DNA from: Trachythela sp. YZ-2020
Lineage: Eukaryota; Cnidaria; Anthozoa; Malacalcyonacea; Clavulariidae
DNA length: 64,000 nt
Direction of reading: 5' to 3'
NCBI GenBank assembly: GCA_016169945.1
Contig: JADLSH010000395.1
Location: forward strand, 2,086,501 to 2,150,500
Of the stretch, positions 10,569 to 22,554 are shown piece after piece (position 1 is the first letter of the stretch; each line of letters begins with the position of its first letter). A program made the position numbers and the translations under genes. Below the pieces are notes generated by a model. It was not told the DNA's origin. It saw nothing but the letters and a program-made list of their open reading frames with translations, and ran no database searches.

Positions 10569-13500
10569 ATGGATAACAATCTCGAGAATCTCACAGAAAA
10601 ACGTAAGATTGACGAGGCTACGGAAGATGATGTCCGTATTGTTAAAATGGAAGTTGGCCATGTGCACGAGTCCAACACGCCAGGACCGAAAAGAAAAAAA
10701 TTTAAAAAGCAGAAAAAAGATGTGGAGAGAAGTCCCTTGATGTTGTTCAACGAAACATTTCCATCAATAGAGTTCAATTTGGAAAGCTCCAGTGGTCCTA
10801 GCCATCAGCCGGAGTTTGTAATGTCCGTTTTACTAGAAGGTGTGAAGTATGATGGTCGGGCAAAAAACAAGAAAGAAGCCAAGCAGATGGCAGCAGAGAA
10901 TGTACTACGAAGCAAGGGTTTATGGCCTGTGCAACAGGGTATGGCACACGTAGGGTCCGAGAGTATAGATGGAGTAATTCTGTCGCCGCCTGCTGAAGTG
11001 AAGAAACTAACCCGTGATGAGATTATAGTTGAAGCTATCACAGAAGGAAAGAATGCAGTGTCCGTTACACGTGAGTATCATCCTGATGCAACGTTTACAA
11101 TCGTCAGTGAGGCTGGCAGAGCTCATAGTAAAGTCTTTACTAGCGAGCTGGGCCTAAACGGTAAAACATACCTGGGAACTGGCGGTAGCAAGAAAACTGC
11201 AAATGTGTCTGCTGCAGCCAGAGCTTTGTTTGAGCTATATGGTGTCATTCATTGCACAAATAATGAAGATGTTTCTGAACCAACTGATCTGGAGTTCCTT
11301 GTACCACAACCACTGGCAGATAAAATTGGTGAAATGGTTCTCCAAAAGTTTGCGCAGTTGTCTGAGTCAAGCGATGCACCAAGCCTAAAGCGTAAAGTCT
11401 TGGCTGGAATCGTGAAAACAGTTCAGAAAGGAGAAGAAGTTGTTGAAATGGATGTGATCAGTCTTGGTACTGGAACCAAGTGTATTTCTGGTGGGAACAT
11501 CAGCAATGCAGGACATGCACTGAACGACTCTCATGGTGAGGTCATTGCTAGACGTGGATTGTGTCATTATCTGTATGAGCAACTTGATTTGGCATTGAAG
11601 GGAAAGGTAAAGATATCTTGCTTTACAAAGAAGAAAAGTGGTCTGTATGCTCTGAAGGAAGGTGTTGCATTTCATCTGTACATCAGCACTTCACCATGTG
11701 GGGATGGTAGAATATTTTCACCAAAAGAAAAAGCAGTTGACGAGCCAGGTGATCGACACCCTCAGAGGAAGACAAGGGGGTTACTTCGAACCAAAATTGA
11801 AAATGGTGAAGGTAAGTACATCAAGTAGAAATCTGACATTTTGGCTTGATAGAAACTACAGAATTTATGTATTACCTACTCCTTCAAGGGTTTTGAAAAT
11901 ATTGTTTCATATTAACTCGACACAATATTACGCATGTGTACATACAATATTCAACAATAAATTAACCTGAACCTTGCCTGCATCTAACCCCCACCCTAAC
12001 CCGCCCACATCCTAACTTTTGATCGGGTAATTTAGATCCACTCTGCTACCGAGGGAATGCTTGAAAACTAACGAAATTTATGTGGTATCATTTTAGCATG
12101 TTAAAAGAGCAAGGAAAATACTTGTGTCAGACGAATAGCGTTTACACATTGGGGTCCAGTGTCTGACATAAATATTTTATATAAAATCACCCCATTCACC
12201 ATGGTCAGGGGTCGAAATTTACGCTATTCTGCTATACCATATATAGTAAAATTCCTGACGGAATAGTAAACTTCATGATGTCGGTATTCCATTTGTATAG
12301 TAGAAAAAAATGTGGTTGGTATCAATTTATAGTATCAGTGTGTTATTAAGGTGTAATTTTACTGTAAGTTAAAATTTTGTTGATTTCGTAGTTGAGTTTT
12401 TGTTCGCTTGTGTATTCTTTTTCCGTGTTCATTTAATTAACTATACAATGCATACAATTGTACAAAAAAAGCACAAACATTCATACCGGCATGGAAACAG
12501 AAATGTAAGTGACTGGGTAACCTACATGCAATAGTGAGCTAGATCTTTTTTATTAGAATTTGTTCACAGCAGAGCAAAGCATTTGATTGATGATCCTTGG
12601 TGTATAAATAAAACACTGATCATACAATAACAGAAGTGCATGCTATATTTGTTTGTTGATCTTCAGTTCAGGGATGTCCCAAATGTCAGAAACATTAACT
12701 TCTGAGCAGGCTCTGAGAAACATAAAGTAAGGAATAGCAAATATTCAGATGGAATAGTAAATTTTGAAATTTACTTTTCCGGTTGTATAGAACATATGAA
12801 CATATGTTAATTTCGACCCCTGACCATGGCACTAGTGCACTACTCAATGTCAATGCTTTCTTTTTGAATAATGACTCCTTTCTATTATGGACAATTTTCT
12901 ATATTATGTCCTGACAAGATTCTCTACTATAAAAACTACCATAATATGGACTGTCACCAATATGGACAACAGACACTAAATCTTGGCCCCATAGAGAAAA
13001 TACATGCAAACTTACCCTCTTATTACAGACACTCTGGTTATCCTGATATTGTGGTATATACAATTTCTTCTGCAGTTACATAAAATCGTCGCTCTATTCA
13101 CATATCTTCAAAGGGAGATTTGAAAATTTAAATAGAATACCAAAACATTTGACAAAAGAACTGAGATTTAAAACAACAAAAAGGGTGGTTATATGTTGGT
13201 AACCTAAGTTCGCACCCCCATGCAGTATTTTGCGAAGTGTCCGCCACTGTGAAAATCGCAATTCAAATATGCAATTGTCCAAATGTGGGCTTGTTTTTAG
13301 TTACTGAACATTAAGTGACATATTGAGGTGACTTTTATAAACACACACTTCTCTAAATATGTCAACACTGTGCTCTGTTCCTTTGGTGTCCATATTAGAG
13401 AGGTTTGAGTGTTTGTATTTTTTTAATTGTGCTTAATACACATTTCCACTTAGTTTTGGACAATGACCCTCCCAACCATCTAACATCTTCATGACTTCTT

Positions 13501-14775
13501 AATTATTCTGTTTTACTGGTAATTTTTAGTAAAAGCATATGTGGTCATTTCTGGTTGCAATGATACTACCATTTGCATTGAAGCGTTACACTGCACCACT
13601 AAAACAAGCTGTTTCCAAGTTATGCAACAAGGTTATCATTGGACTTCACATTCAGATGTCAAAACATGAAAAATTATGCTCGCTTGTTTTGACATGTGAA
13701 ACATCTAGTTGTCCAATAATAACTTTGTTGCAAAACTTGGAAACAACTTATATTTGCAGGGCAGTGTAACGCTTGAATGCAAATGGTACAGTGGTACAAA
13801 AAAGGTATCATTGGAAAGCTAAGGACCTTTCTAGATACATTTCAAGTAAGTTGTTAAACCAATTAGCTTGGCGTAATATGTTGTTGATGTTGGATTACCT
13901 TTCTATACACATAAGGCATGTTGTTAAGGCATTGGGATTTCAATGATAAACTATCTAATATAATCCGACCAAGTTCCTTGACAACATAGGGACAACTTGA
14001 CAAGATTTGTAAATGGCCAAAACCTTGACAACATGCCTGACACTGTATATATGTATATATATGGTCATGCTAAAACTTGTACAAAGTTCACTGTTATGAT
14101 AAATTTATTGGCGTTCCAAACTCGACTGGGCTTGCGTAAATGACGTCTTCTATTTTATCAGGTACATTACCAGTTCGCGTTGGAGGTGCTGTGCAGACAT
14201 GGGATGGAGTACTACAGGGTGAACGACTTCTCACCATGTCTTGCAGTGACAAAATCTCCAAATGGAATGTTGTTGGTCTTCAAGGTGCTTTGCTTAGCCA
14301 CTTCGTTGAACCTATCTACCTCACTTCAGTGGTTCTTGGTAGTTTGTACAACTTCCACCACCTCACTCGTGCATTGTATAAGCGTTTGGGAGTTCTCACC
14401 AATCTTCCCGACCTATACCGTCATAATTACCACCTGGTCAACGGTATCTCCCTTCCCGAACCGCGTGCTACAGGAAAAAGCCCTAATTCTAGTTTAAATT
14501 GGTCTTGGGGGAATGACGCGTTGGAGTGTGTTAACGCAAGTAGTGGTAAGCTGGAGAACGGAGAAGCTTCGCGACTTTGCAAAGATTGGTTCTTTCGGAA
14601 ATTTCTGGCCATTTGGAAGAAGATGAAACGTAGTGTAGCAGAACCAGCCAATTACCATGAAGCGAAACAAAGTGCTGAAAACTACAGGCGTTCTTTCCTC
14701 ACTCTCAAGAATGAATATGAGGCCAAGGAGTTAGGAAAGTGGGTGGAAAAACCGGTTGAGCAAGACGACTTTTAA
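10569..14775 (+). CDS. ADAR: ADAR2-like double-stranded RNA adenosine deaminase, copy 1
   Basis: Two coding exons, 10569-11811 and 14162-14775, join in phase 1 (GAAG/GTAAGT to CAG/GTACAT) and give 618 residues. It deaminates adenosine to inosine in double-stranded RNA, in the nucleus. Layout: basic KRKKFKKQKK at 41-50 (possible nuclear signal), dsRBD1 about 54-119, dsRBD2 about 160-227 (both with the KKxA-type C-terminal helix), deaminase about 250-618. Zinc and catalytic residues are present: H322 and E324 in DSHGEVIARR, C377 in SPCGDGRIF, C442 in SCSDK. E414 in GEGTLPVR corresponds to the base-flipping glutamate of ADAR2. The C-terminus WVEKPVEQDDF is the family ending. No Z-DNA-binding domain, so ADAR2 type. 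Oddity: HGE where ADARs usually have HAE. Full length and intact, so probably active. Nearly identical to the copy at 35238-39235. Confidence 0.93.
12199..12829. mobile_element. TIR element in ADAR intron, copy 1
   Basis: The ends are inverted: CCATGGTCAGGGGTCGAAAT at the left against its complement at the right (TTTCGACCCCTGACCATGG). The inside carries short inverted words built on GGAATAGTAAA. About 630 bp, non-coding. Related copies lie at 36855-37473 and, lacking part of the left end, at 21480-22161. Confidence 0.65.
13568..13787. mobile_element. hairpin MITE in ADAR intron, copy 1
   Basis: A 220-bp near-perfect hairpin with ends ACCATTTGCATTGAAGCG and its inverse CGCTTGAATGCAAATGGT. It is present in both ADAR introns (second copy 38024-38247) but absent from the third intron copy, which stops just before it at 22477. 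Confidence 0.7.
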
Positions 14776-16295
14776 CTTTACTCTTTGGATATATACGATT
14801 GATATTTTAGCAGTTTTAACACCAACTCATGCTATATATTCGCATGAGTTTTGTAGTGACAGCTTCCGTAGAATTTACTTCGCACATTTATTACCTAAGT
14901 TTTATAAGATTTAAAGAGCTTACTGAACTCCAAGAATACATACAGTAAGGACACATTTGAAAATATTTTTAGAGTCATGACAGTAATGTAGCAAGAATTA
15001 CACTTCTTAGTTTGATTGCACTTTTTATTTCCGTGTATTTTTAGGTACCTGTAATGTTTCGTATATTTGCCAGTATACCACTCAAAGTATATGCAGACGG
15101 TGTTATTTAATGACCTCGCAGTTTTGACCAAAATCCGTTGCCTGTCGATAACTTCATGAAATGAAGTAGTAAAAAACTCCGAATAGAAGTTCTATCTTGA
15201 AACTCGATATTTAAGAAGAAAATTAAACAAAATTCTTCTCAAATATTGAGTTTGAAGATGGAGCTTCTATTCGGAGTTTGTTTCTTACCATATTTCGCAG
15301 TTTTTATGCGAGACACGTAAAATTGCCTTGTGTATATAACCTGTCCCGCAATCGTCGGGTTTCGCTACGTCTTTATTGAATGCATGCAGAAAGTATAATG
15401 AGGGAATCCGGTTCAATATTGTGCGACGATTTCTGCTGCGAAACACGATCATTGTAGGGTATGTTACCCCTTGCAACTTGACTCGCAACAAAATAATCAA
15501 AATTGCGGGAATTAGCCGAATTACTCATAACACAGCTAAGCTAAGGACTGCGGAAAGTTTTTACACTGTTTAGTGCGGCGCTCATTCGGGGGCGGCGCTC
15601 TTTAAAAAAAATTGATCTCAAATGCGGCGCTCAGGGGGGGCGGCAATCAATCGAGTAAATACGGTACGCGATTTTTATCTGCTAAATATATCTCACAAAG
15701 TACTCTTGGTCTTGCTCTCTTATAAAGATGTGCTGTGCCAAAGAGAGGATAACATAAAGTAAGAGATGTCTAATGTAGAAACTAAGCAAGATATTAAACG
15801 TAAATATCTCGCGTTCGCCCAAAGGTAATCTGCCCGTGCAGGCTAAGTGCATGCAAGCAAGGACGAGGCGAGACGCATGGGATCGGACTGGGGATAATTC
15901 CAATATACAGGTGACGCCAAACAGGGTGTCTCAAAAACGCTACCCTTTTAAAAAAAGAAATTAGAAAAAGCCTCGATTTTGTTTAAAACACTTGGGATTA
16001 CCCTTTGCGTATATGTTATATGTGTATGGTGTATGGGTTTAAAATATTTCAATATTTTCAAGTTTTTAAGAAGGCGGAGAAGAGCGTCCTGAAAGAAGAA
16101 GCCCAAATTTGTCCTCCCAGTCAATTTTGGCCCAAATCCCAGTTTCAGCCCCATTTTGTCCCATCAGTTACCAAATCCTAAAATCATTCCCAGTAAAACT
16201 ATATGGAAACGAAAATGAACTGAAACTACTGATAAATGCATTTGGATTACAGAACTGCCACCTACACTGGTAAAATGATGACGATTTTCAGGGGC
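14776..16295. other. duplicated 3' flank of ADAR copy 1
   Basis: About 1.5 kb without a gene. 14776-15470 and about 16090-16295 match the flank of ADAR copy 2 (39236-40290 and about 40370-40565). The part between (15471-16090) is specific to this copy and includes CG-rich GGCGGCGCTC words at about 15575-15640. Confidence 0.6.
15174..15279. repeat. hairpin repeat 3' of ADAR copy 1
   Basis: AAACTCCGAATAGAAG at 15174 is repeated in inverse at 15264-15279, with an AATATTGAGTTT-type inner stem. It lies inside the duplicated 3' flank; the equivalent is at 39997-40101. Confidence 0.65.
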
Positions 16296-16459
16296 TGTTC
16301 ATGTTTTATTATTATTATTTAATAGTTTATTAAAAACCTCTTGCAGTATTAAACTGAATTACAGGTAATATCATAGTAAAATTAAAATTATATAAACATT
16401 AACAATATTCGATATACAAGACTATATTATGGACAGATAAAAATAAAATAAATAACTAA

Positions 16460-19347
16460 TTAAAACTCTTCCCTAAATTTAACTGTTACAAAGTTCTGAA
16501 ATCGATCAGTTCGAATTATTGTTGGTCTGTCTATTCTTTCAGTTCTCAAAGAGTAGGTGTGGTTCAGAATAGGGAACTGATTGTGGATAAGAGGGTAAAG
16601 CGGATTGCCTGGTTTAATATTTGCAACAAATTTCTTACAAGCTGCATCTCTACGAACACTAAGAGGCTGAATACCCGCCAAGGATAAAGCTTCTACATAC
16701 GAGGAGGACGGATAGATAATTGCCAATGCACGTCTTTGAACTCTTTCCAGATCGTTGCTTAACATTTGTGGGAGATTTGCAAAAACTACCGAAGCATACT
16801 CCATCACTGATCTAATAATAGCACAATATACAGTCACAATATCCGCACTAGAAACACCAATCTTCTTCAATTTTCTCAAGGCATATAATCTTTTGTTAGC
16901 TTTCTTTATTATATAGTCACAATGCAAAGACCATGTTAAATCACTAGATAGATAAACTCCAAGTAGCTTGAACCCTGATACAACTTCAATTTGTATACCA
17001 TCGGTAACGATAGGTTGCCATTCAATGGCATTGTACTGAAGGAAATCAACAATCATGTCTTTACATTTCTCTGGATTTAATTTCATGTTATTATGCCGAG
17101 CAAATGTTTGGATATCAGAAACAGTAAATTTCATCAGTGAAGGAGAATTTCTCGGAACAATCTCCATGGTAGTTAGATCGTCAACAAATTTAGCTCTTGG
17201 GCCCCATGTAGATATAAGATCATTGACCATAACAGCAAAAAGTATCGGGCAAGCTTAGTCCCTTGAGGAATACCCACATTGATATTTTGTACAATAGATG
17301 TTGAATTACCAATGCGTACAAACTGAGATCTCTCTAGGAGAAATGAACCAATCCACCTTAACAGGCTATTGTGGATGTTAAATTTAGATAACTTTGCCAA
17401 CAGAATCCTGTGATCTATCAAATCAAATCCTTTGCAAAAATCAGCAAAGAACAATCTCAGTGAACAGTTACCCTTATCCAGGGCCTCTAAGGCTAAGTGA
17501 AGGATATATACTATGGCTTGTTCAGTAGATTTCCCCGCTACAGCAAATTGTTTATTATCCAGTTGAGGTAGTATGGTAGGGAAAGCTCTAGTTAAGGTAA
17601 AACCTTCCATTACTTTGGCAATCTGACATGTCAATGATATAGGTCTGATATCCTTTTCGATGGCATTAGGTGGTCTTTTCTTGGGAATTGGGGTAACAGC
17701 AGCACACTTGAGTAAGGGTGGTAAATAACCTTCACGTAAGGCTGCATTATAAATGTCTGCGATTACTGGAGCAAGTTCGAAGGCAAATTGTTTTAATACG
17801 ATGTTAGGTATTCCATCCGGCCCAGGGGCTTTCCTGACCTTCAAGCTGCGCAAAGAATTATAGGCTTCCCAGGTTGTCACAAAAAGTTCCTCTGGAATAT
17901 TTTCCACAGGTATACTAGATATGTTCTCCATTACTAGTGGGATAAAGTCAGAGGTAAGACTAACGAAGAACTCATTAATTCTCTCGCACAACTTATCAGT
18001 TGTGTCTATAATGACCCCATCAATAAGATTTTGAAACCACTGTCCCTTCGTATCTGCCAAACCAGAGAGATTTTTAACTTCTTTCCATCATTTACTCGCA
18101 TTGGTATCCTTTAGTTTTTTAACGCTAGTGTCATAAAATGATTTCTTAGCATGTTTAATTGCATATTGAACTTTATTTCTCCATAACTTGAATAATGGAG
18201 AATCCTTGCCATGCTGAGCCAAACATTTTTGTCTTCTCTTGATCCAGGACTTAATCTTGGTATTTATCCATGGCTTATCAGAGCTATGTACTCGCAATGT
18301 TCTAGAGGGCAGGTGTTTATCAATTGCTTTGGTAAGAAGTTGATAAAAATTCTCAAATTTACTTTGACACGTATTCTTGGTATAAACTTCTTGCCATGAG
18401 AATGATGTTATCCATTGGCCAAATTCACGAATACAGCTATCCCTAGTGTCACGTTTGACGATAACTTCTTTACTTGCTGTAGGTCGAGTCAAGTCACCTT
18501 GTTTAACCAAAAAGCTATAGTGATCACTAGACCCAATTTTGGGCAATTGTTTAGGTGAAGCCATGAATTTCGGCCGATTAGTTAAGCACCAGTCAAGGGT
18601 TCCTGTATCCCGAGTAAGAATTTCTACAATTTGTGTCAAGCCACACTGGCGTTTAATGCGCTTCGAAGAAATATTTGTCGAGTTAGGATTAAAGTCACTC
18701 ACAATGCAGATCAGGCTGTCAGGGTGATCAGCTAGATATGAGTCAACAGTCTTCTGAATATAGTCATATAATTTACTATTATCGTCAGTCGAGGCTTGAG
18801 GAGGATGGTAAATAACTCCAATTAATATTGAGGATATTGTTCTTGGAAGGCGAGTGGGCCTCAACTGTAACCATAGGGCTTCAGCTATAAAATCTGGGGG
18901 ATCATCGACAACAAGCCTTTTACACTGAATAGGTGACTTAACGTATATGGCTACTCCACCACCACGTGTAGGTCGATCTTTACGAAACAAAGAGAAGTTC
19001 GCTAATGGAACATAATTGTCAGGGATTTCTTCAGATAACCAAGTTTCAGTTATACAGACAACGTCTGCACTGTTTAGGTTAGTGACACATTCCAATTCAT
19101 CAATTTTTGGAGCAAGGGATCGTATATTACAAACAAGAATTGTCGGGATAGTATGAACGTGTAACCTCTGGGGCGGGGGAGTCAATATATTCGGAAGAAA
19201 GGATTTGTTACCATAATTATCAGCTATTACATGGGGCTCTGATTGATAAACTGAACTACGTGTTATTGTGGGACAGTTATTCGACGTACCAGATCTAGAT
19301 GTTTGATCCAATCTGGGTCCTTTCTTTGTATATGATACCGGAACCAT
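16460..19347 (-). pseudogene. LINE ORF2: endonuclease plus reverse transcriptase, broken
   Basis: The N-terminal part (19347-18088) is an exonuclease/endonuclease/phosphatase fold domain: CNIRSLAPKIDEL, ITETWL, GGGVAIYVKS, SDFNPNS and SSDHYSFL. The reverse transcriptase follows (18087-16460): KAPGPDGIP, RPISLTCQIAKVMEGF, FADFCKGFD, GIPQGTKLA and the catalytic FVDD, then thumb and C-terminal region to 16460. Two breaks: a TGA at 18088-18090 where the family normally has tryptophan (K-W-W-K-E-V context), and loss of one C in a CCC run at about 17250, directly after GIPQGTKLA. The enzyme would nick target DNA and prime reverse transcription from the LINE RNA. Nonfunctional as written. Confidence 0.85.
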
Positions 19348-19952
19348 GGGACTTTGATGTTTTGGCCTGTTTTGGTAGAGGTTTGGTAATAGTAATTCTC
19401 TCGGTCTCGTTCTTGGGATAGTCGGGCACGAGGACGTTTTCGGGGGCGCTTTCGAAAATAATTCCTTCGTATTTGTCCGTTTTGTTGTTCCGATCTCTGT
19501 AAGTTTACTTTGAGAGGTGGAGAGGTCGGGAAGTTATTATCAAGAAGTGGTAAATTGTGGTCGATAATATCTGTCGATTTCTTTGCATTCGAATCAACTT
19601 TTTTATGTTGGTCACCGTGGGAGGTTTTTACAGGCGAAGCATGCTCAGGGTCATAATTAGATAGTTCTACGTGGCTAGACAATAGAGAATTGCTCGTTGT
19701 AGGAGAATTGCTGGGGGAGATTTCATTTGGTTTTGGATTGGGAATTTTAATACTAATTAATTCCCTCAGGGAGACATTCTTCGCCTCGGTGGCTTCAGGA
19801 TTACATTCAGGAGAAGCATTGATAACGATTATTTCATTAACCTCACGAGTTCGCCCTTTAATTATTTGTGCATCTGGATCATGAATAAGGTCATAATTAA
19901 TTTGTCCTTCTAGGCTAGGTAAAGCACTGAGTATCTCCCATTGCGGGGACAC
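19263..19952 (-). CDS. LINE ORF1-like hydrophilic region
   Basis: A 229-codon open frame just upstream of, and overlapping, ORF2. The sequence is hydrophilic, rich in S, N, P and K, and has a strongly basic patch RKRPRKRPRAR near the C-terminus that could bind nucleic acid. It opens after a possible acceptor (TTTCCCAG) with GTG rather than ATG, so it is likely a downstream part of a longer ORF1. I do not recognise a fold. Confidence 0.4.
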   Translation of the reverse strand: MSPQWEILSALPSLEGQINYDLIHDPDAQIIKGRTREVNEIIVINASPECNPEATEAKNVSLRELISIKIPNPKPNEISPSNSPTTSNSLLSSHVELSNYDPEHASPVKTSHGDQHKKVDSNAKKSTDIIDHNLPLLDNNFPTSPPLKVNLQRSEQQNGQIRRNYFRKRPRKRPRARLSQERDRENYYYQTSTKTGQNIKVPWFRYHIQRKDPDWIKHLDLVRRITVPQ

Positions 19953-20405
19953 TACTGGGAAACTGTTTTCTTTTTAATTGATATTATGATATTATGGTAT
20001 TAATTCATGAGAGTTTAGAGCTTATGGTGTTAAGTTTAGCATTTAAGTGTGAAGCAATGATCGTTCGTCGTTCACTTTCACACGTTCAACTCGTCCTTTA
20101 TAAGGGACAAATCGTGGGACAAAGCGCTCACATTTTTTCTCTCACTGGAAAGCCTGGCTTCAGCCGGTTCACCTGGTCAGCTCGGGGTTCGGGGTTCATT
20201 GGTCTGATTACGTTTTGCATAATTGTAATTGAATTAACCTGCGGCCCGGCATAGCAAAAAGCGAACAAATCACAGTAGGATTCAAAGTAGTTTGTTGTGT
20301 AGGGTTTATTATTTGTTCACACATCTGCCAACTAGAGCATCGTTCTGCCCATGGGCTTGTTTCTCGAATCCCATTTCAACCACTGAATCCGATTCTACAA
20401 TATTA

Positions 20406-20870
20406 CTAAATGTACAATAAGACATAGACATATTGTTTGGATTTTTGCTTTCGTCTAATAAAGTAGGTAGATTTCGAACGGCGGTTATTTTGACTTGCTA
20501 TAGCATGGGCGGCTTCGATCAACATATCCGAAAAGGCAGGACCTGCTTCACCGTGTAGTATAAGGGAGTTTAGTTTACCAGGGTACCAAGTAATAGAGAT
20601 AACCGGGCCATGACATGAAAACTTTTTAGAGCTATTGCCAGGTGATGTCCAATCACCGCATAATTTGATACCAAATTTAATAAAATTATTTAAGGAATCA
20701 AGACTTCCAAGCCATTTTAATCGTTTACCATCGTAGGATAGGTTGAAACATTCTTTATGTTTAAGAATATCAGCAGAAGTACATTCAATAACACAATTAT
20801 TGTCGAAACTTATGGAGCTCACTAGCGAACAACCTTCCGCCATTATGTCATGTGTGTAAGGATCCGCCAT
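20406..20870 (-). CDS. LINE-associated 5' ORF (ORF1 N-terminal part)
   Basis: A 155-codon frame from an ATG at 20870-20868 (MADPYTHDIMAEG). It sits at the 5' end of the LINE and is preceded by a repeated CATGACATAATGGCGGA word, typical of tandem promoter units of LINEs. The fold is not recognised; a Trp/Gly-rich middle and an alanine-rich helix near the C-terminus are visible. Confidence 0.4.
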   Translation of the reverse strand: MADPYTHDIMAEGCSLVSSISFDNNCVIECTSADILKHKECFNLSYDGKRLKWLGSLDSLNNFIKFGIKLCGDWTSPGNSSKKFSCHGPVISITWYPGKLNSLILHGEAGPAFSDMLIEAAHAIASQNNRRSKSTYFIRRKQKSKQYVYVLLYI

Positions 20871-20893
20871 TATGTCATGTGAGCCGGGCTGTT

Positions 20894-21478
20894 CCGGTAA
20901 ATCGGGCTGTCTCGTTGTTATTATATGTTTTCGAGATTTCATTCACATGGGAACCAGCCCAGTTGGCCAGGCTCCCTCCGTTGACCGAAGCAAGATTTTG
21001 GCTTCCCGGGCTCATATAAATGCATTAAACTGGTCAGCCCGGCAAACCGGGCTGGAAATCATGTTACAGCGCATGCTTTATTCCCTCCTAGAAACAATCT
21101 AAAAAGTCTATACAGGTGAGGAATTAAAATTAACGAAACTAAACCTTCTAAAGCAGTAACCGATGACAAAAAAGCATTTTGCGAAATAAACGCAAATTTC
21201 GCGTTTGTTGCCGCTAGTGGTTGCCGAGCTAGCCCGCCCCACGTTTAACTGGGTGAGCCCATATAAAAACTTGGAATTTGGGATGTAACGCTAGTTATAA
21301 GAGGGAAGAGGGTAGTGCAATTTTTGTGCAAATATCAGTACTTATTTCACATAAAACATGCTGGTGAATACTATGCAACACTACAACAGTTAGCCTATGC
21401 ACAGCCGACAAATAAGATTTTATATAAAGGGGGCAACAACCATTAACGATGCCTTTGTGCCAGGTCGAGTCCCCTGTA
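20894..21478 (+). repeat. duplicated flank segment, copy 1
   Basis: Matches 40588-41206 closely (TCTCGTTGTTATTATATG start, CCAGTTGGCCAGGCT, CAGGTCGAGTCCCCTGT end). It belongs to the same duplicated unit as the ADAR gene and is separated from it here only by the LINE. No gene inside. Confidence 0.7.
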
Positions 21479-21479
21479 A

Positions 21480-22477
21480 TTAAAATTTACGCTATACCAT
21501 ATATAGTAAAATTCCTGACGGAATAGTAAACTTCATGATCTCGGTATTCCATTTGTATAGTAGAAAAAAATGTGGTTGGTATCAATTTATAGTATCCGTG
21601 TGTTATTAAGGTGTAATTTTACTGTAAGTTAAAATTTTGTTGATTTCATAGTTGACTTTTTGTTTGTGTATTCTTTTTCCGTGTTCATTTAATTAAATAT
21701 ATACAATGCATACAATTGTACAAAAAGGGCACAAACATTCATACCGGCATGGAAACAGAAATGTAAGTGACTGGGTAACCTACATGCAATAGTGAGCCAA
21801 ACTCGTACCCAGCGCTAGCCTGCTGGGGCATAGCAGGCTAGCCCTGGGTACGAGGTTGATAGTGAGCTAGATCTTTTTATTAGAATTTGTTTAAAGCAGA
21901 GCAAAGCATTTGATTGATCCTTGGTGTATAAATAAAACCCTGATCAGACAATAACAGAAGTGCTTGCTATATTTGTTTGTTGATGTTCAGTTCGGGGGAT
22001 CTTGAGGATGATGTCCCAAATGTCAGAAACATTAACTTCTGAACAGGCTCTGAGAAACATAAAGTAAGGAATAGCAAATTTTCAGATGGAATAGTAAATT
22101 TTGAAATTTACTTTTCCGGTTGCATAGTAGAACATATGTTAATTACGACCCCTGACCATGGCACTAGTGCACTACTCAATGTCAATGCTTTCTTTGTGAA
22201 TAATGACTCCTTTCTATTATGTCTATTATGGACAATTTTCTATATTATGTCCTGACAAGATTCTCACATTTTTTTTAGTTACTGAACATTAAGTGACATA
22301 TTGTGGTGACTTTTATAAACACACACTTCTCTAAATATGTCAACACTGCTCTGTTCCTTTGGTGACACTGGTCCATATTAGAGAGGTTCGAGTGTTTGTA
22401 TTTTTTTAATTGACCCTCCCACCATCTAACGTCCTCGTGACTTCTTCATTATTCTGTTTACTGGTAATTTTTAGTTA
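21480..22477 (+). repeat. third, exon-less copy of part of the ADAR intron
   Basis: Corresponds to about 12217-13532 of ADAR copy 1 with internal losses. It begins inside the TIR element and stops exactly where the 13568 hairpin region starts in copies 1 and 2. No ADAR exon is present. It carries one extra insertion, at 21797-21858. Confidence 0.75.
21797..21858. mobile_element. 62-bp hairpin transposon
   Basis: An almost perfectly palindromic 62-bp insertion: left arm CAAACTCGTACCCAGCGCTA, right arm its inverse with two changes. Flanked by an exact 8-bp duplication ATAGTGAG (21789-21796 and 21859-21866). Both ADAR introns have the uninterrupted site (about 12531 and 37161), which proves insertion. 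Confidence 0.85.
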
Positions 22478-22554
22478 ACGATAAATGATGAAGGCACGAT
22501 ATCTTAGCTGTCTTCTGAAAAAAAAAAAAAAATTGAATTGAATGCTGTAATGTT

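Larger units (their letters stand above)
11812..14161 (+). other. ADAR copy 1 intron
   Basis: A 2.35-kb intron with two recognisable hairpin elements (12199-12829 and 13568-13787). The rest is AT-rich and non-coding. Sequence at about 13100-13460 is longer than in copy 2, where about 220 bp are missing. Confidence 0.8.
16296..20890 (-). mobile_element. APE-type non-LTR retrotransposon (CR1/Jockey-like)
   Basis: A minus-strand LINE of about 4.6 kb. Its 5' end is near 20890 (two tandem CATGACATAATGGCGGA words at 20843-20885) and its 3' end near 16300, in an ATT-rich tail. It contains ORF1-like regions (20406-20870 and 19263-19952) and an endonuclease plus reverse transcriptase ORF (16460-19347). 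It interrupts the flank shared by both ADAR copies: the copy 2 flank at about 40565-40590 is the corresponding site without it. A nonsense codon and a one-base loss make it inactive. Confidence 0.8.

Noticed and set aside
10253..10576. 107-codon frame in the ADAR copy 1 leader
   Set aside because: Absent from copy 2, no recognisable domain, ends in another frame over the ADAR start; treated as leader sequence.
11521..11550. HGE motif as proof of a dead ADAR
   Set aside because: The zinc histidine and catalytic glutamate are retained and the rest of the enzyme is intact in two copies; inactivation is not supported.
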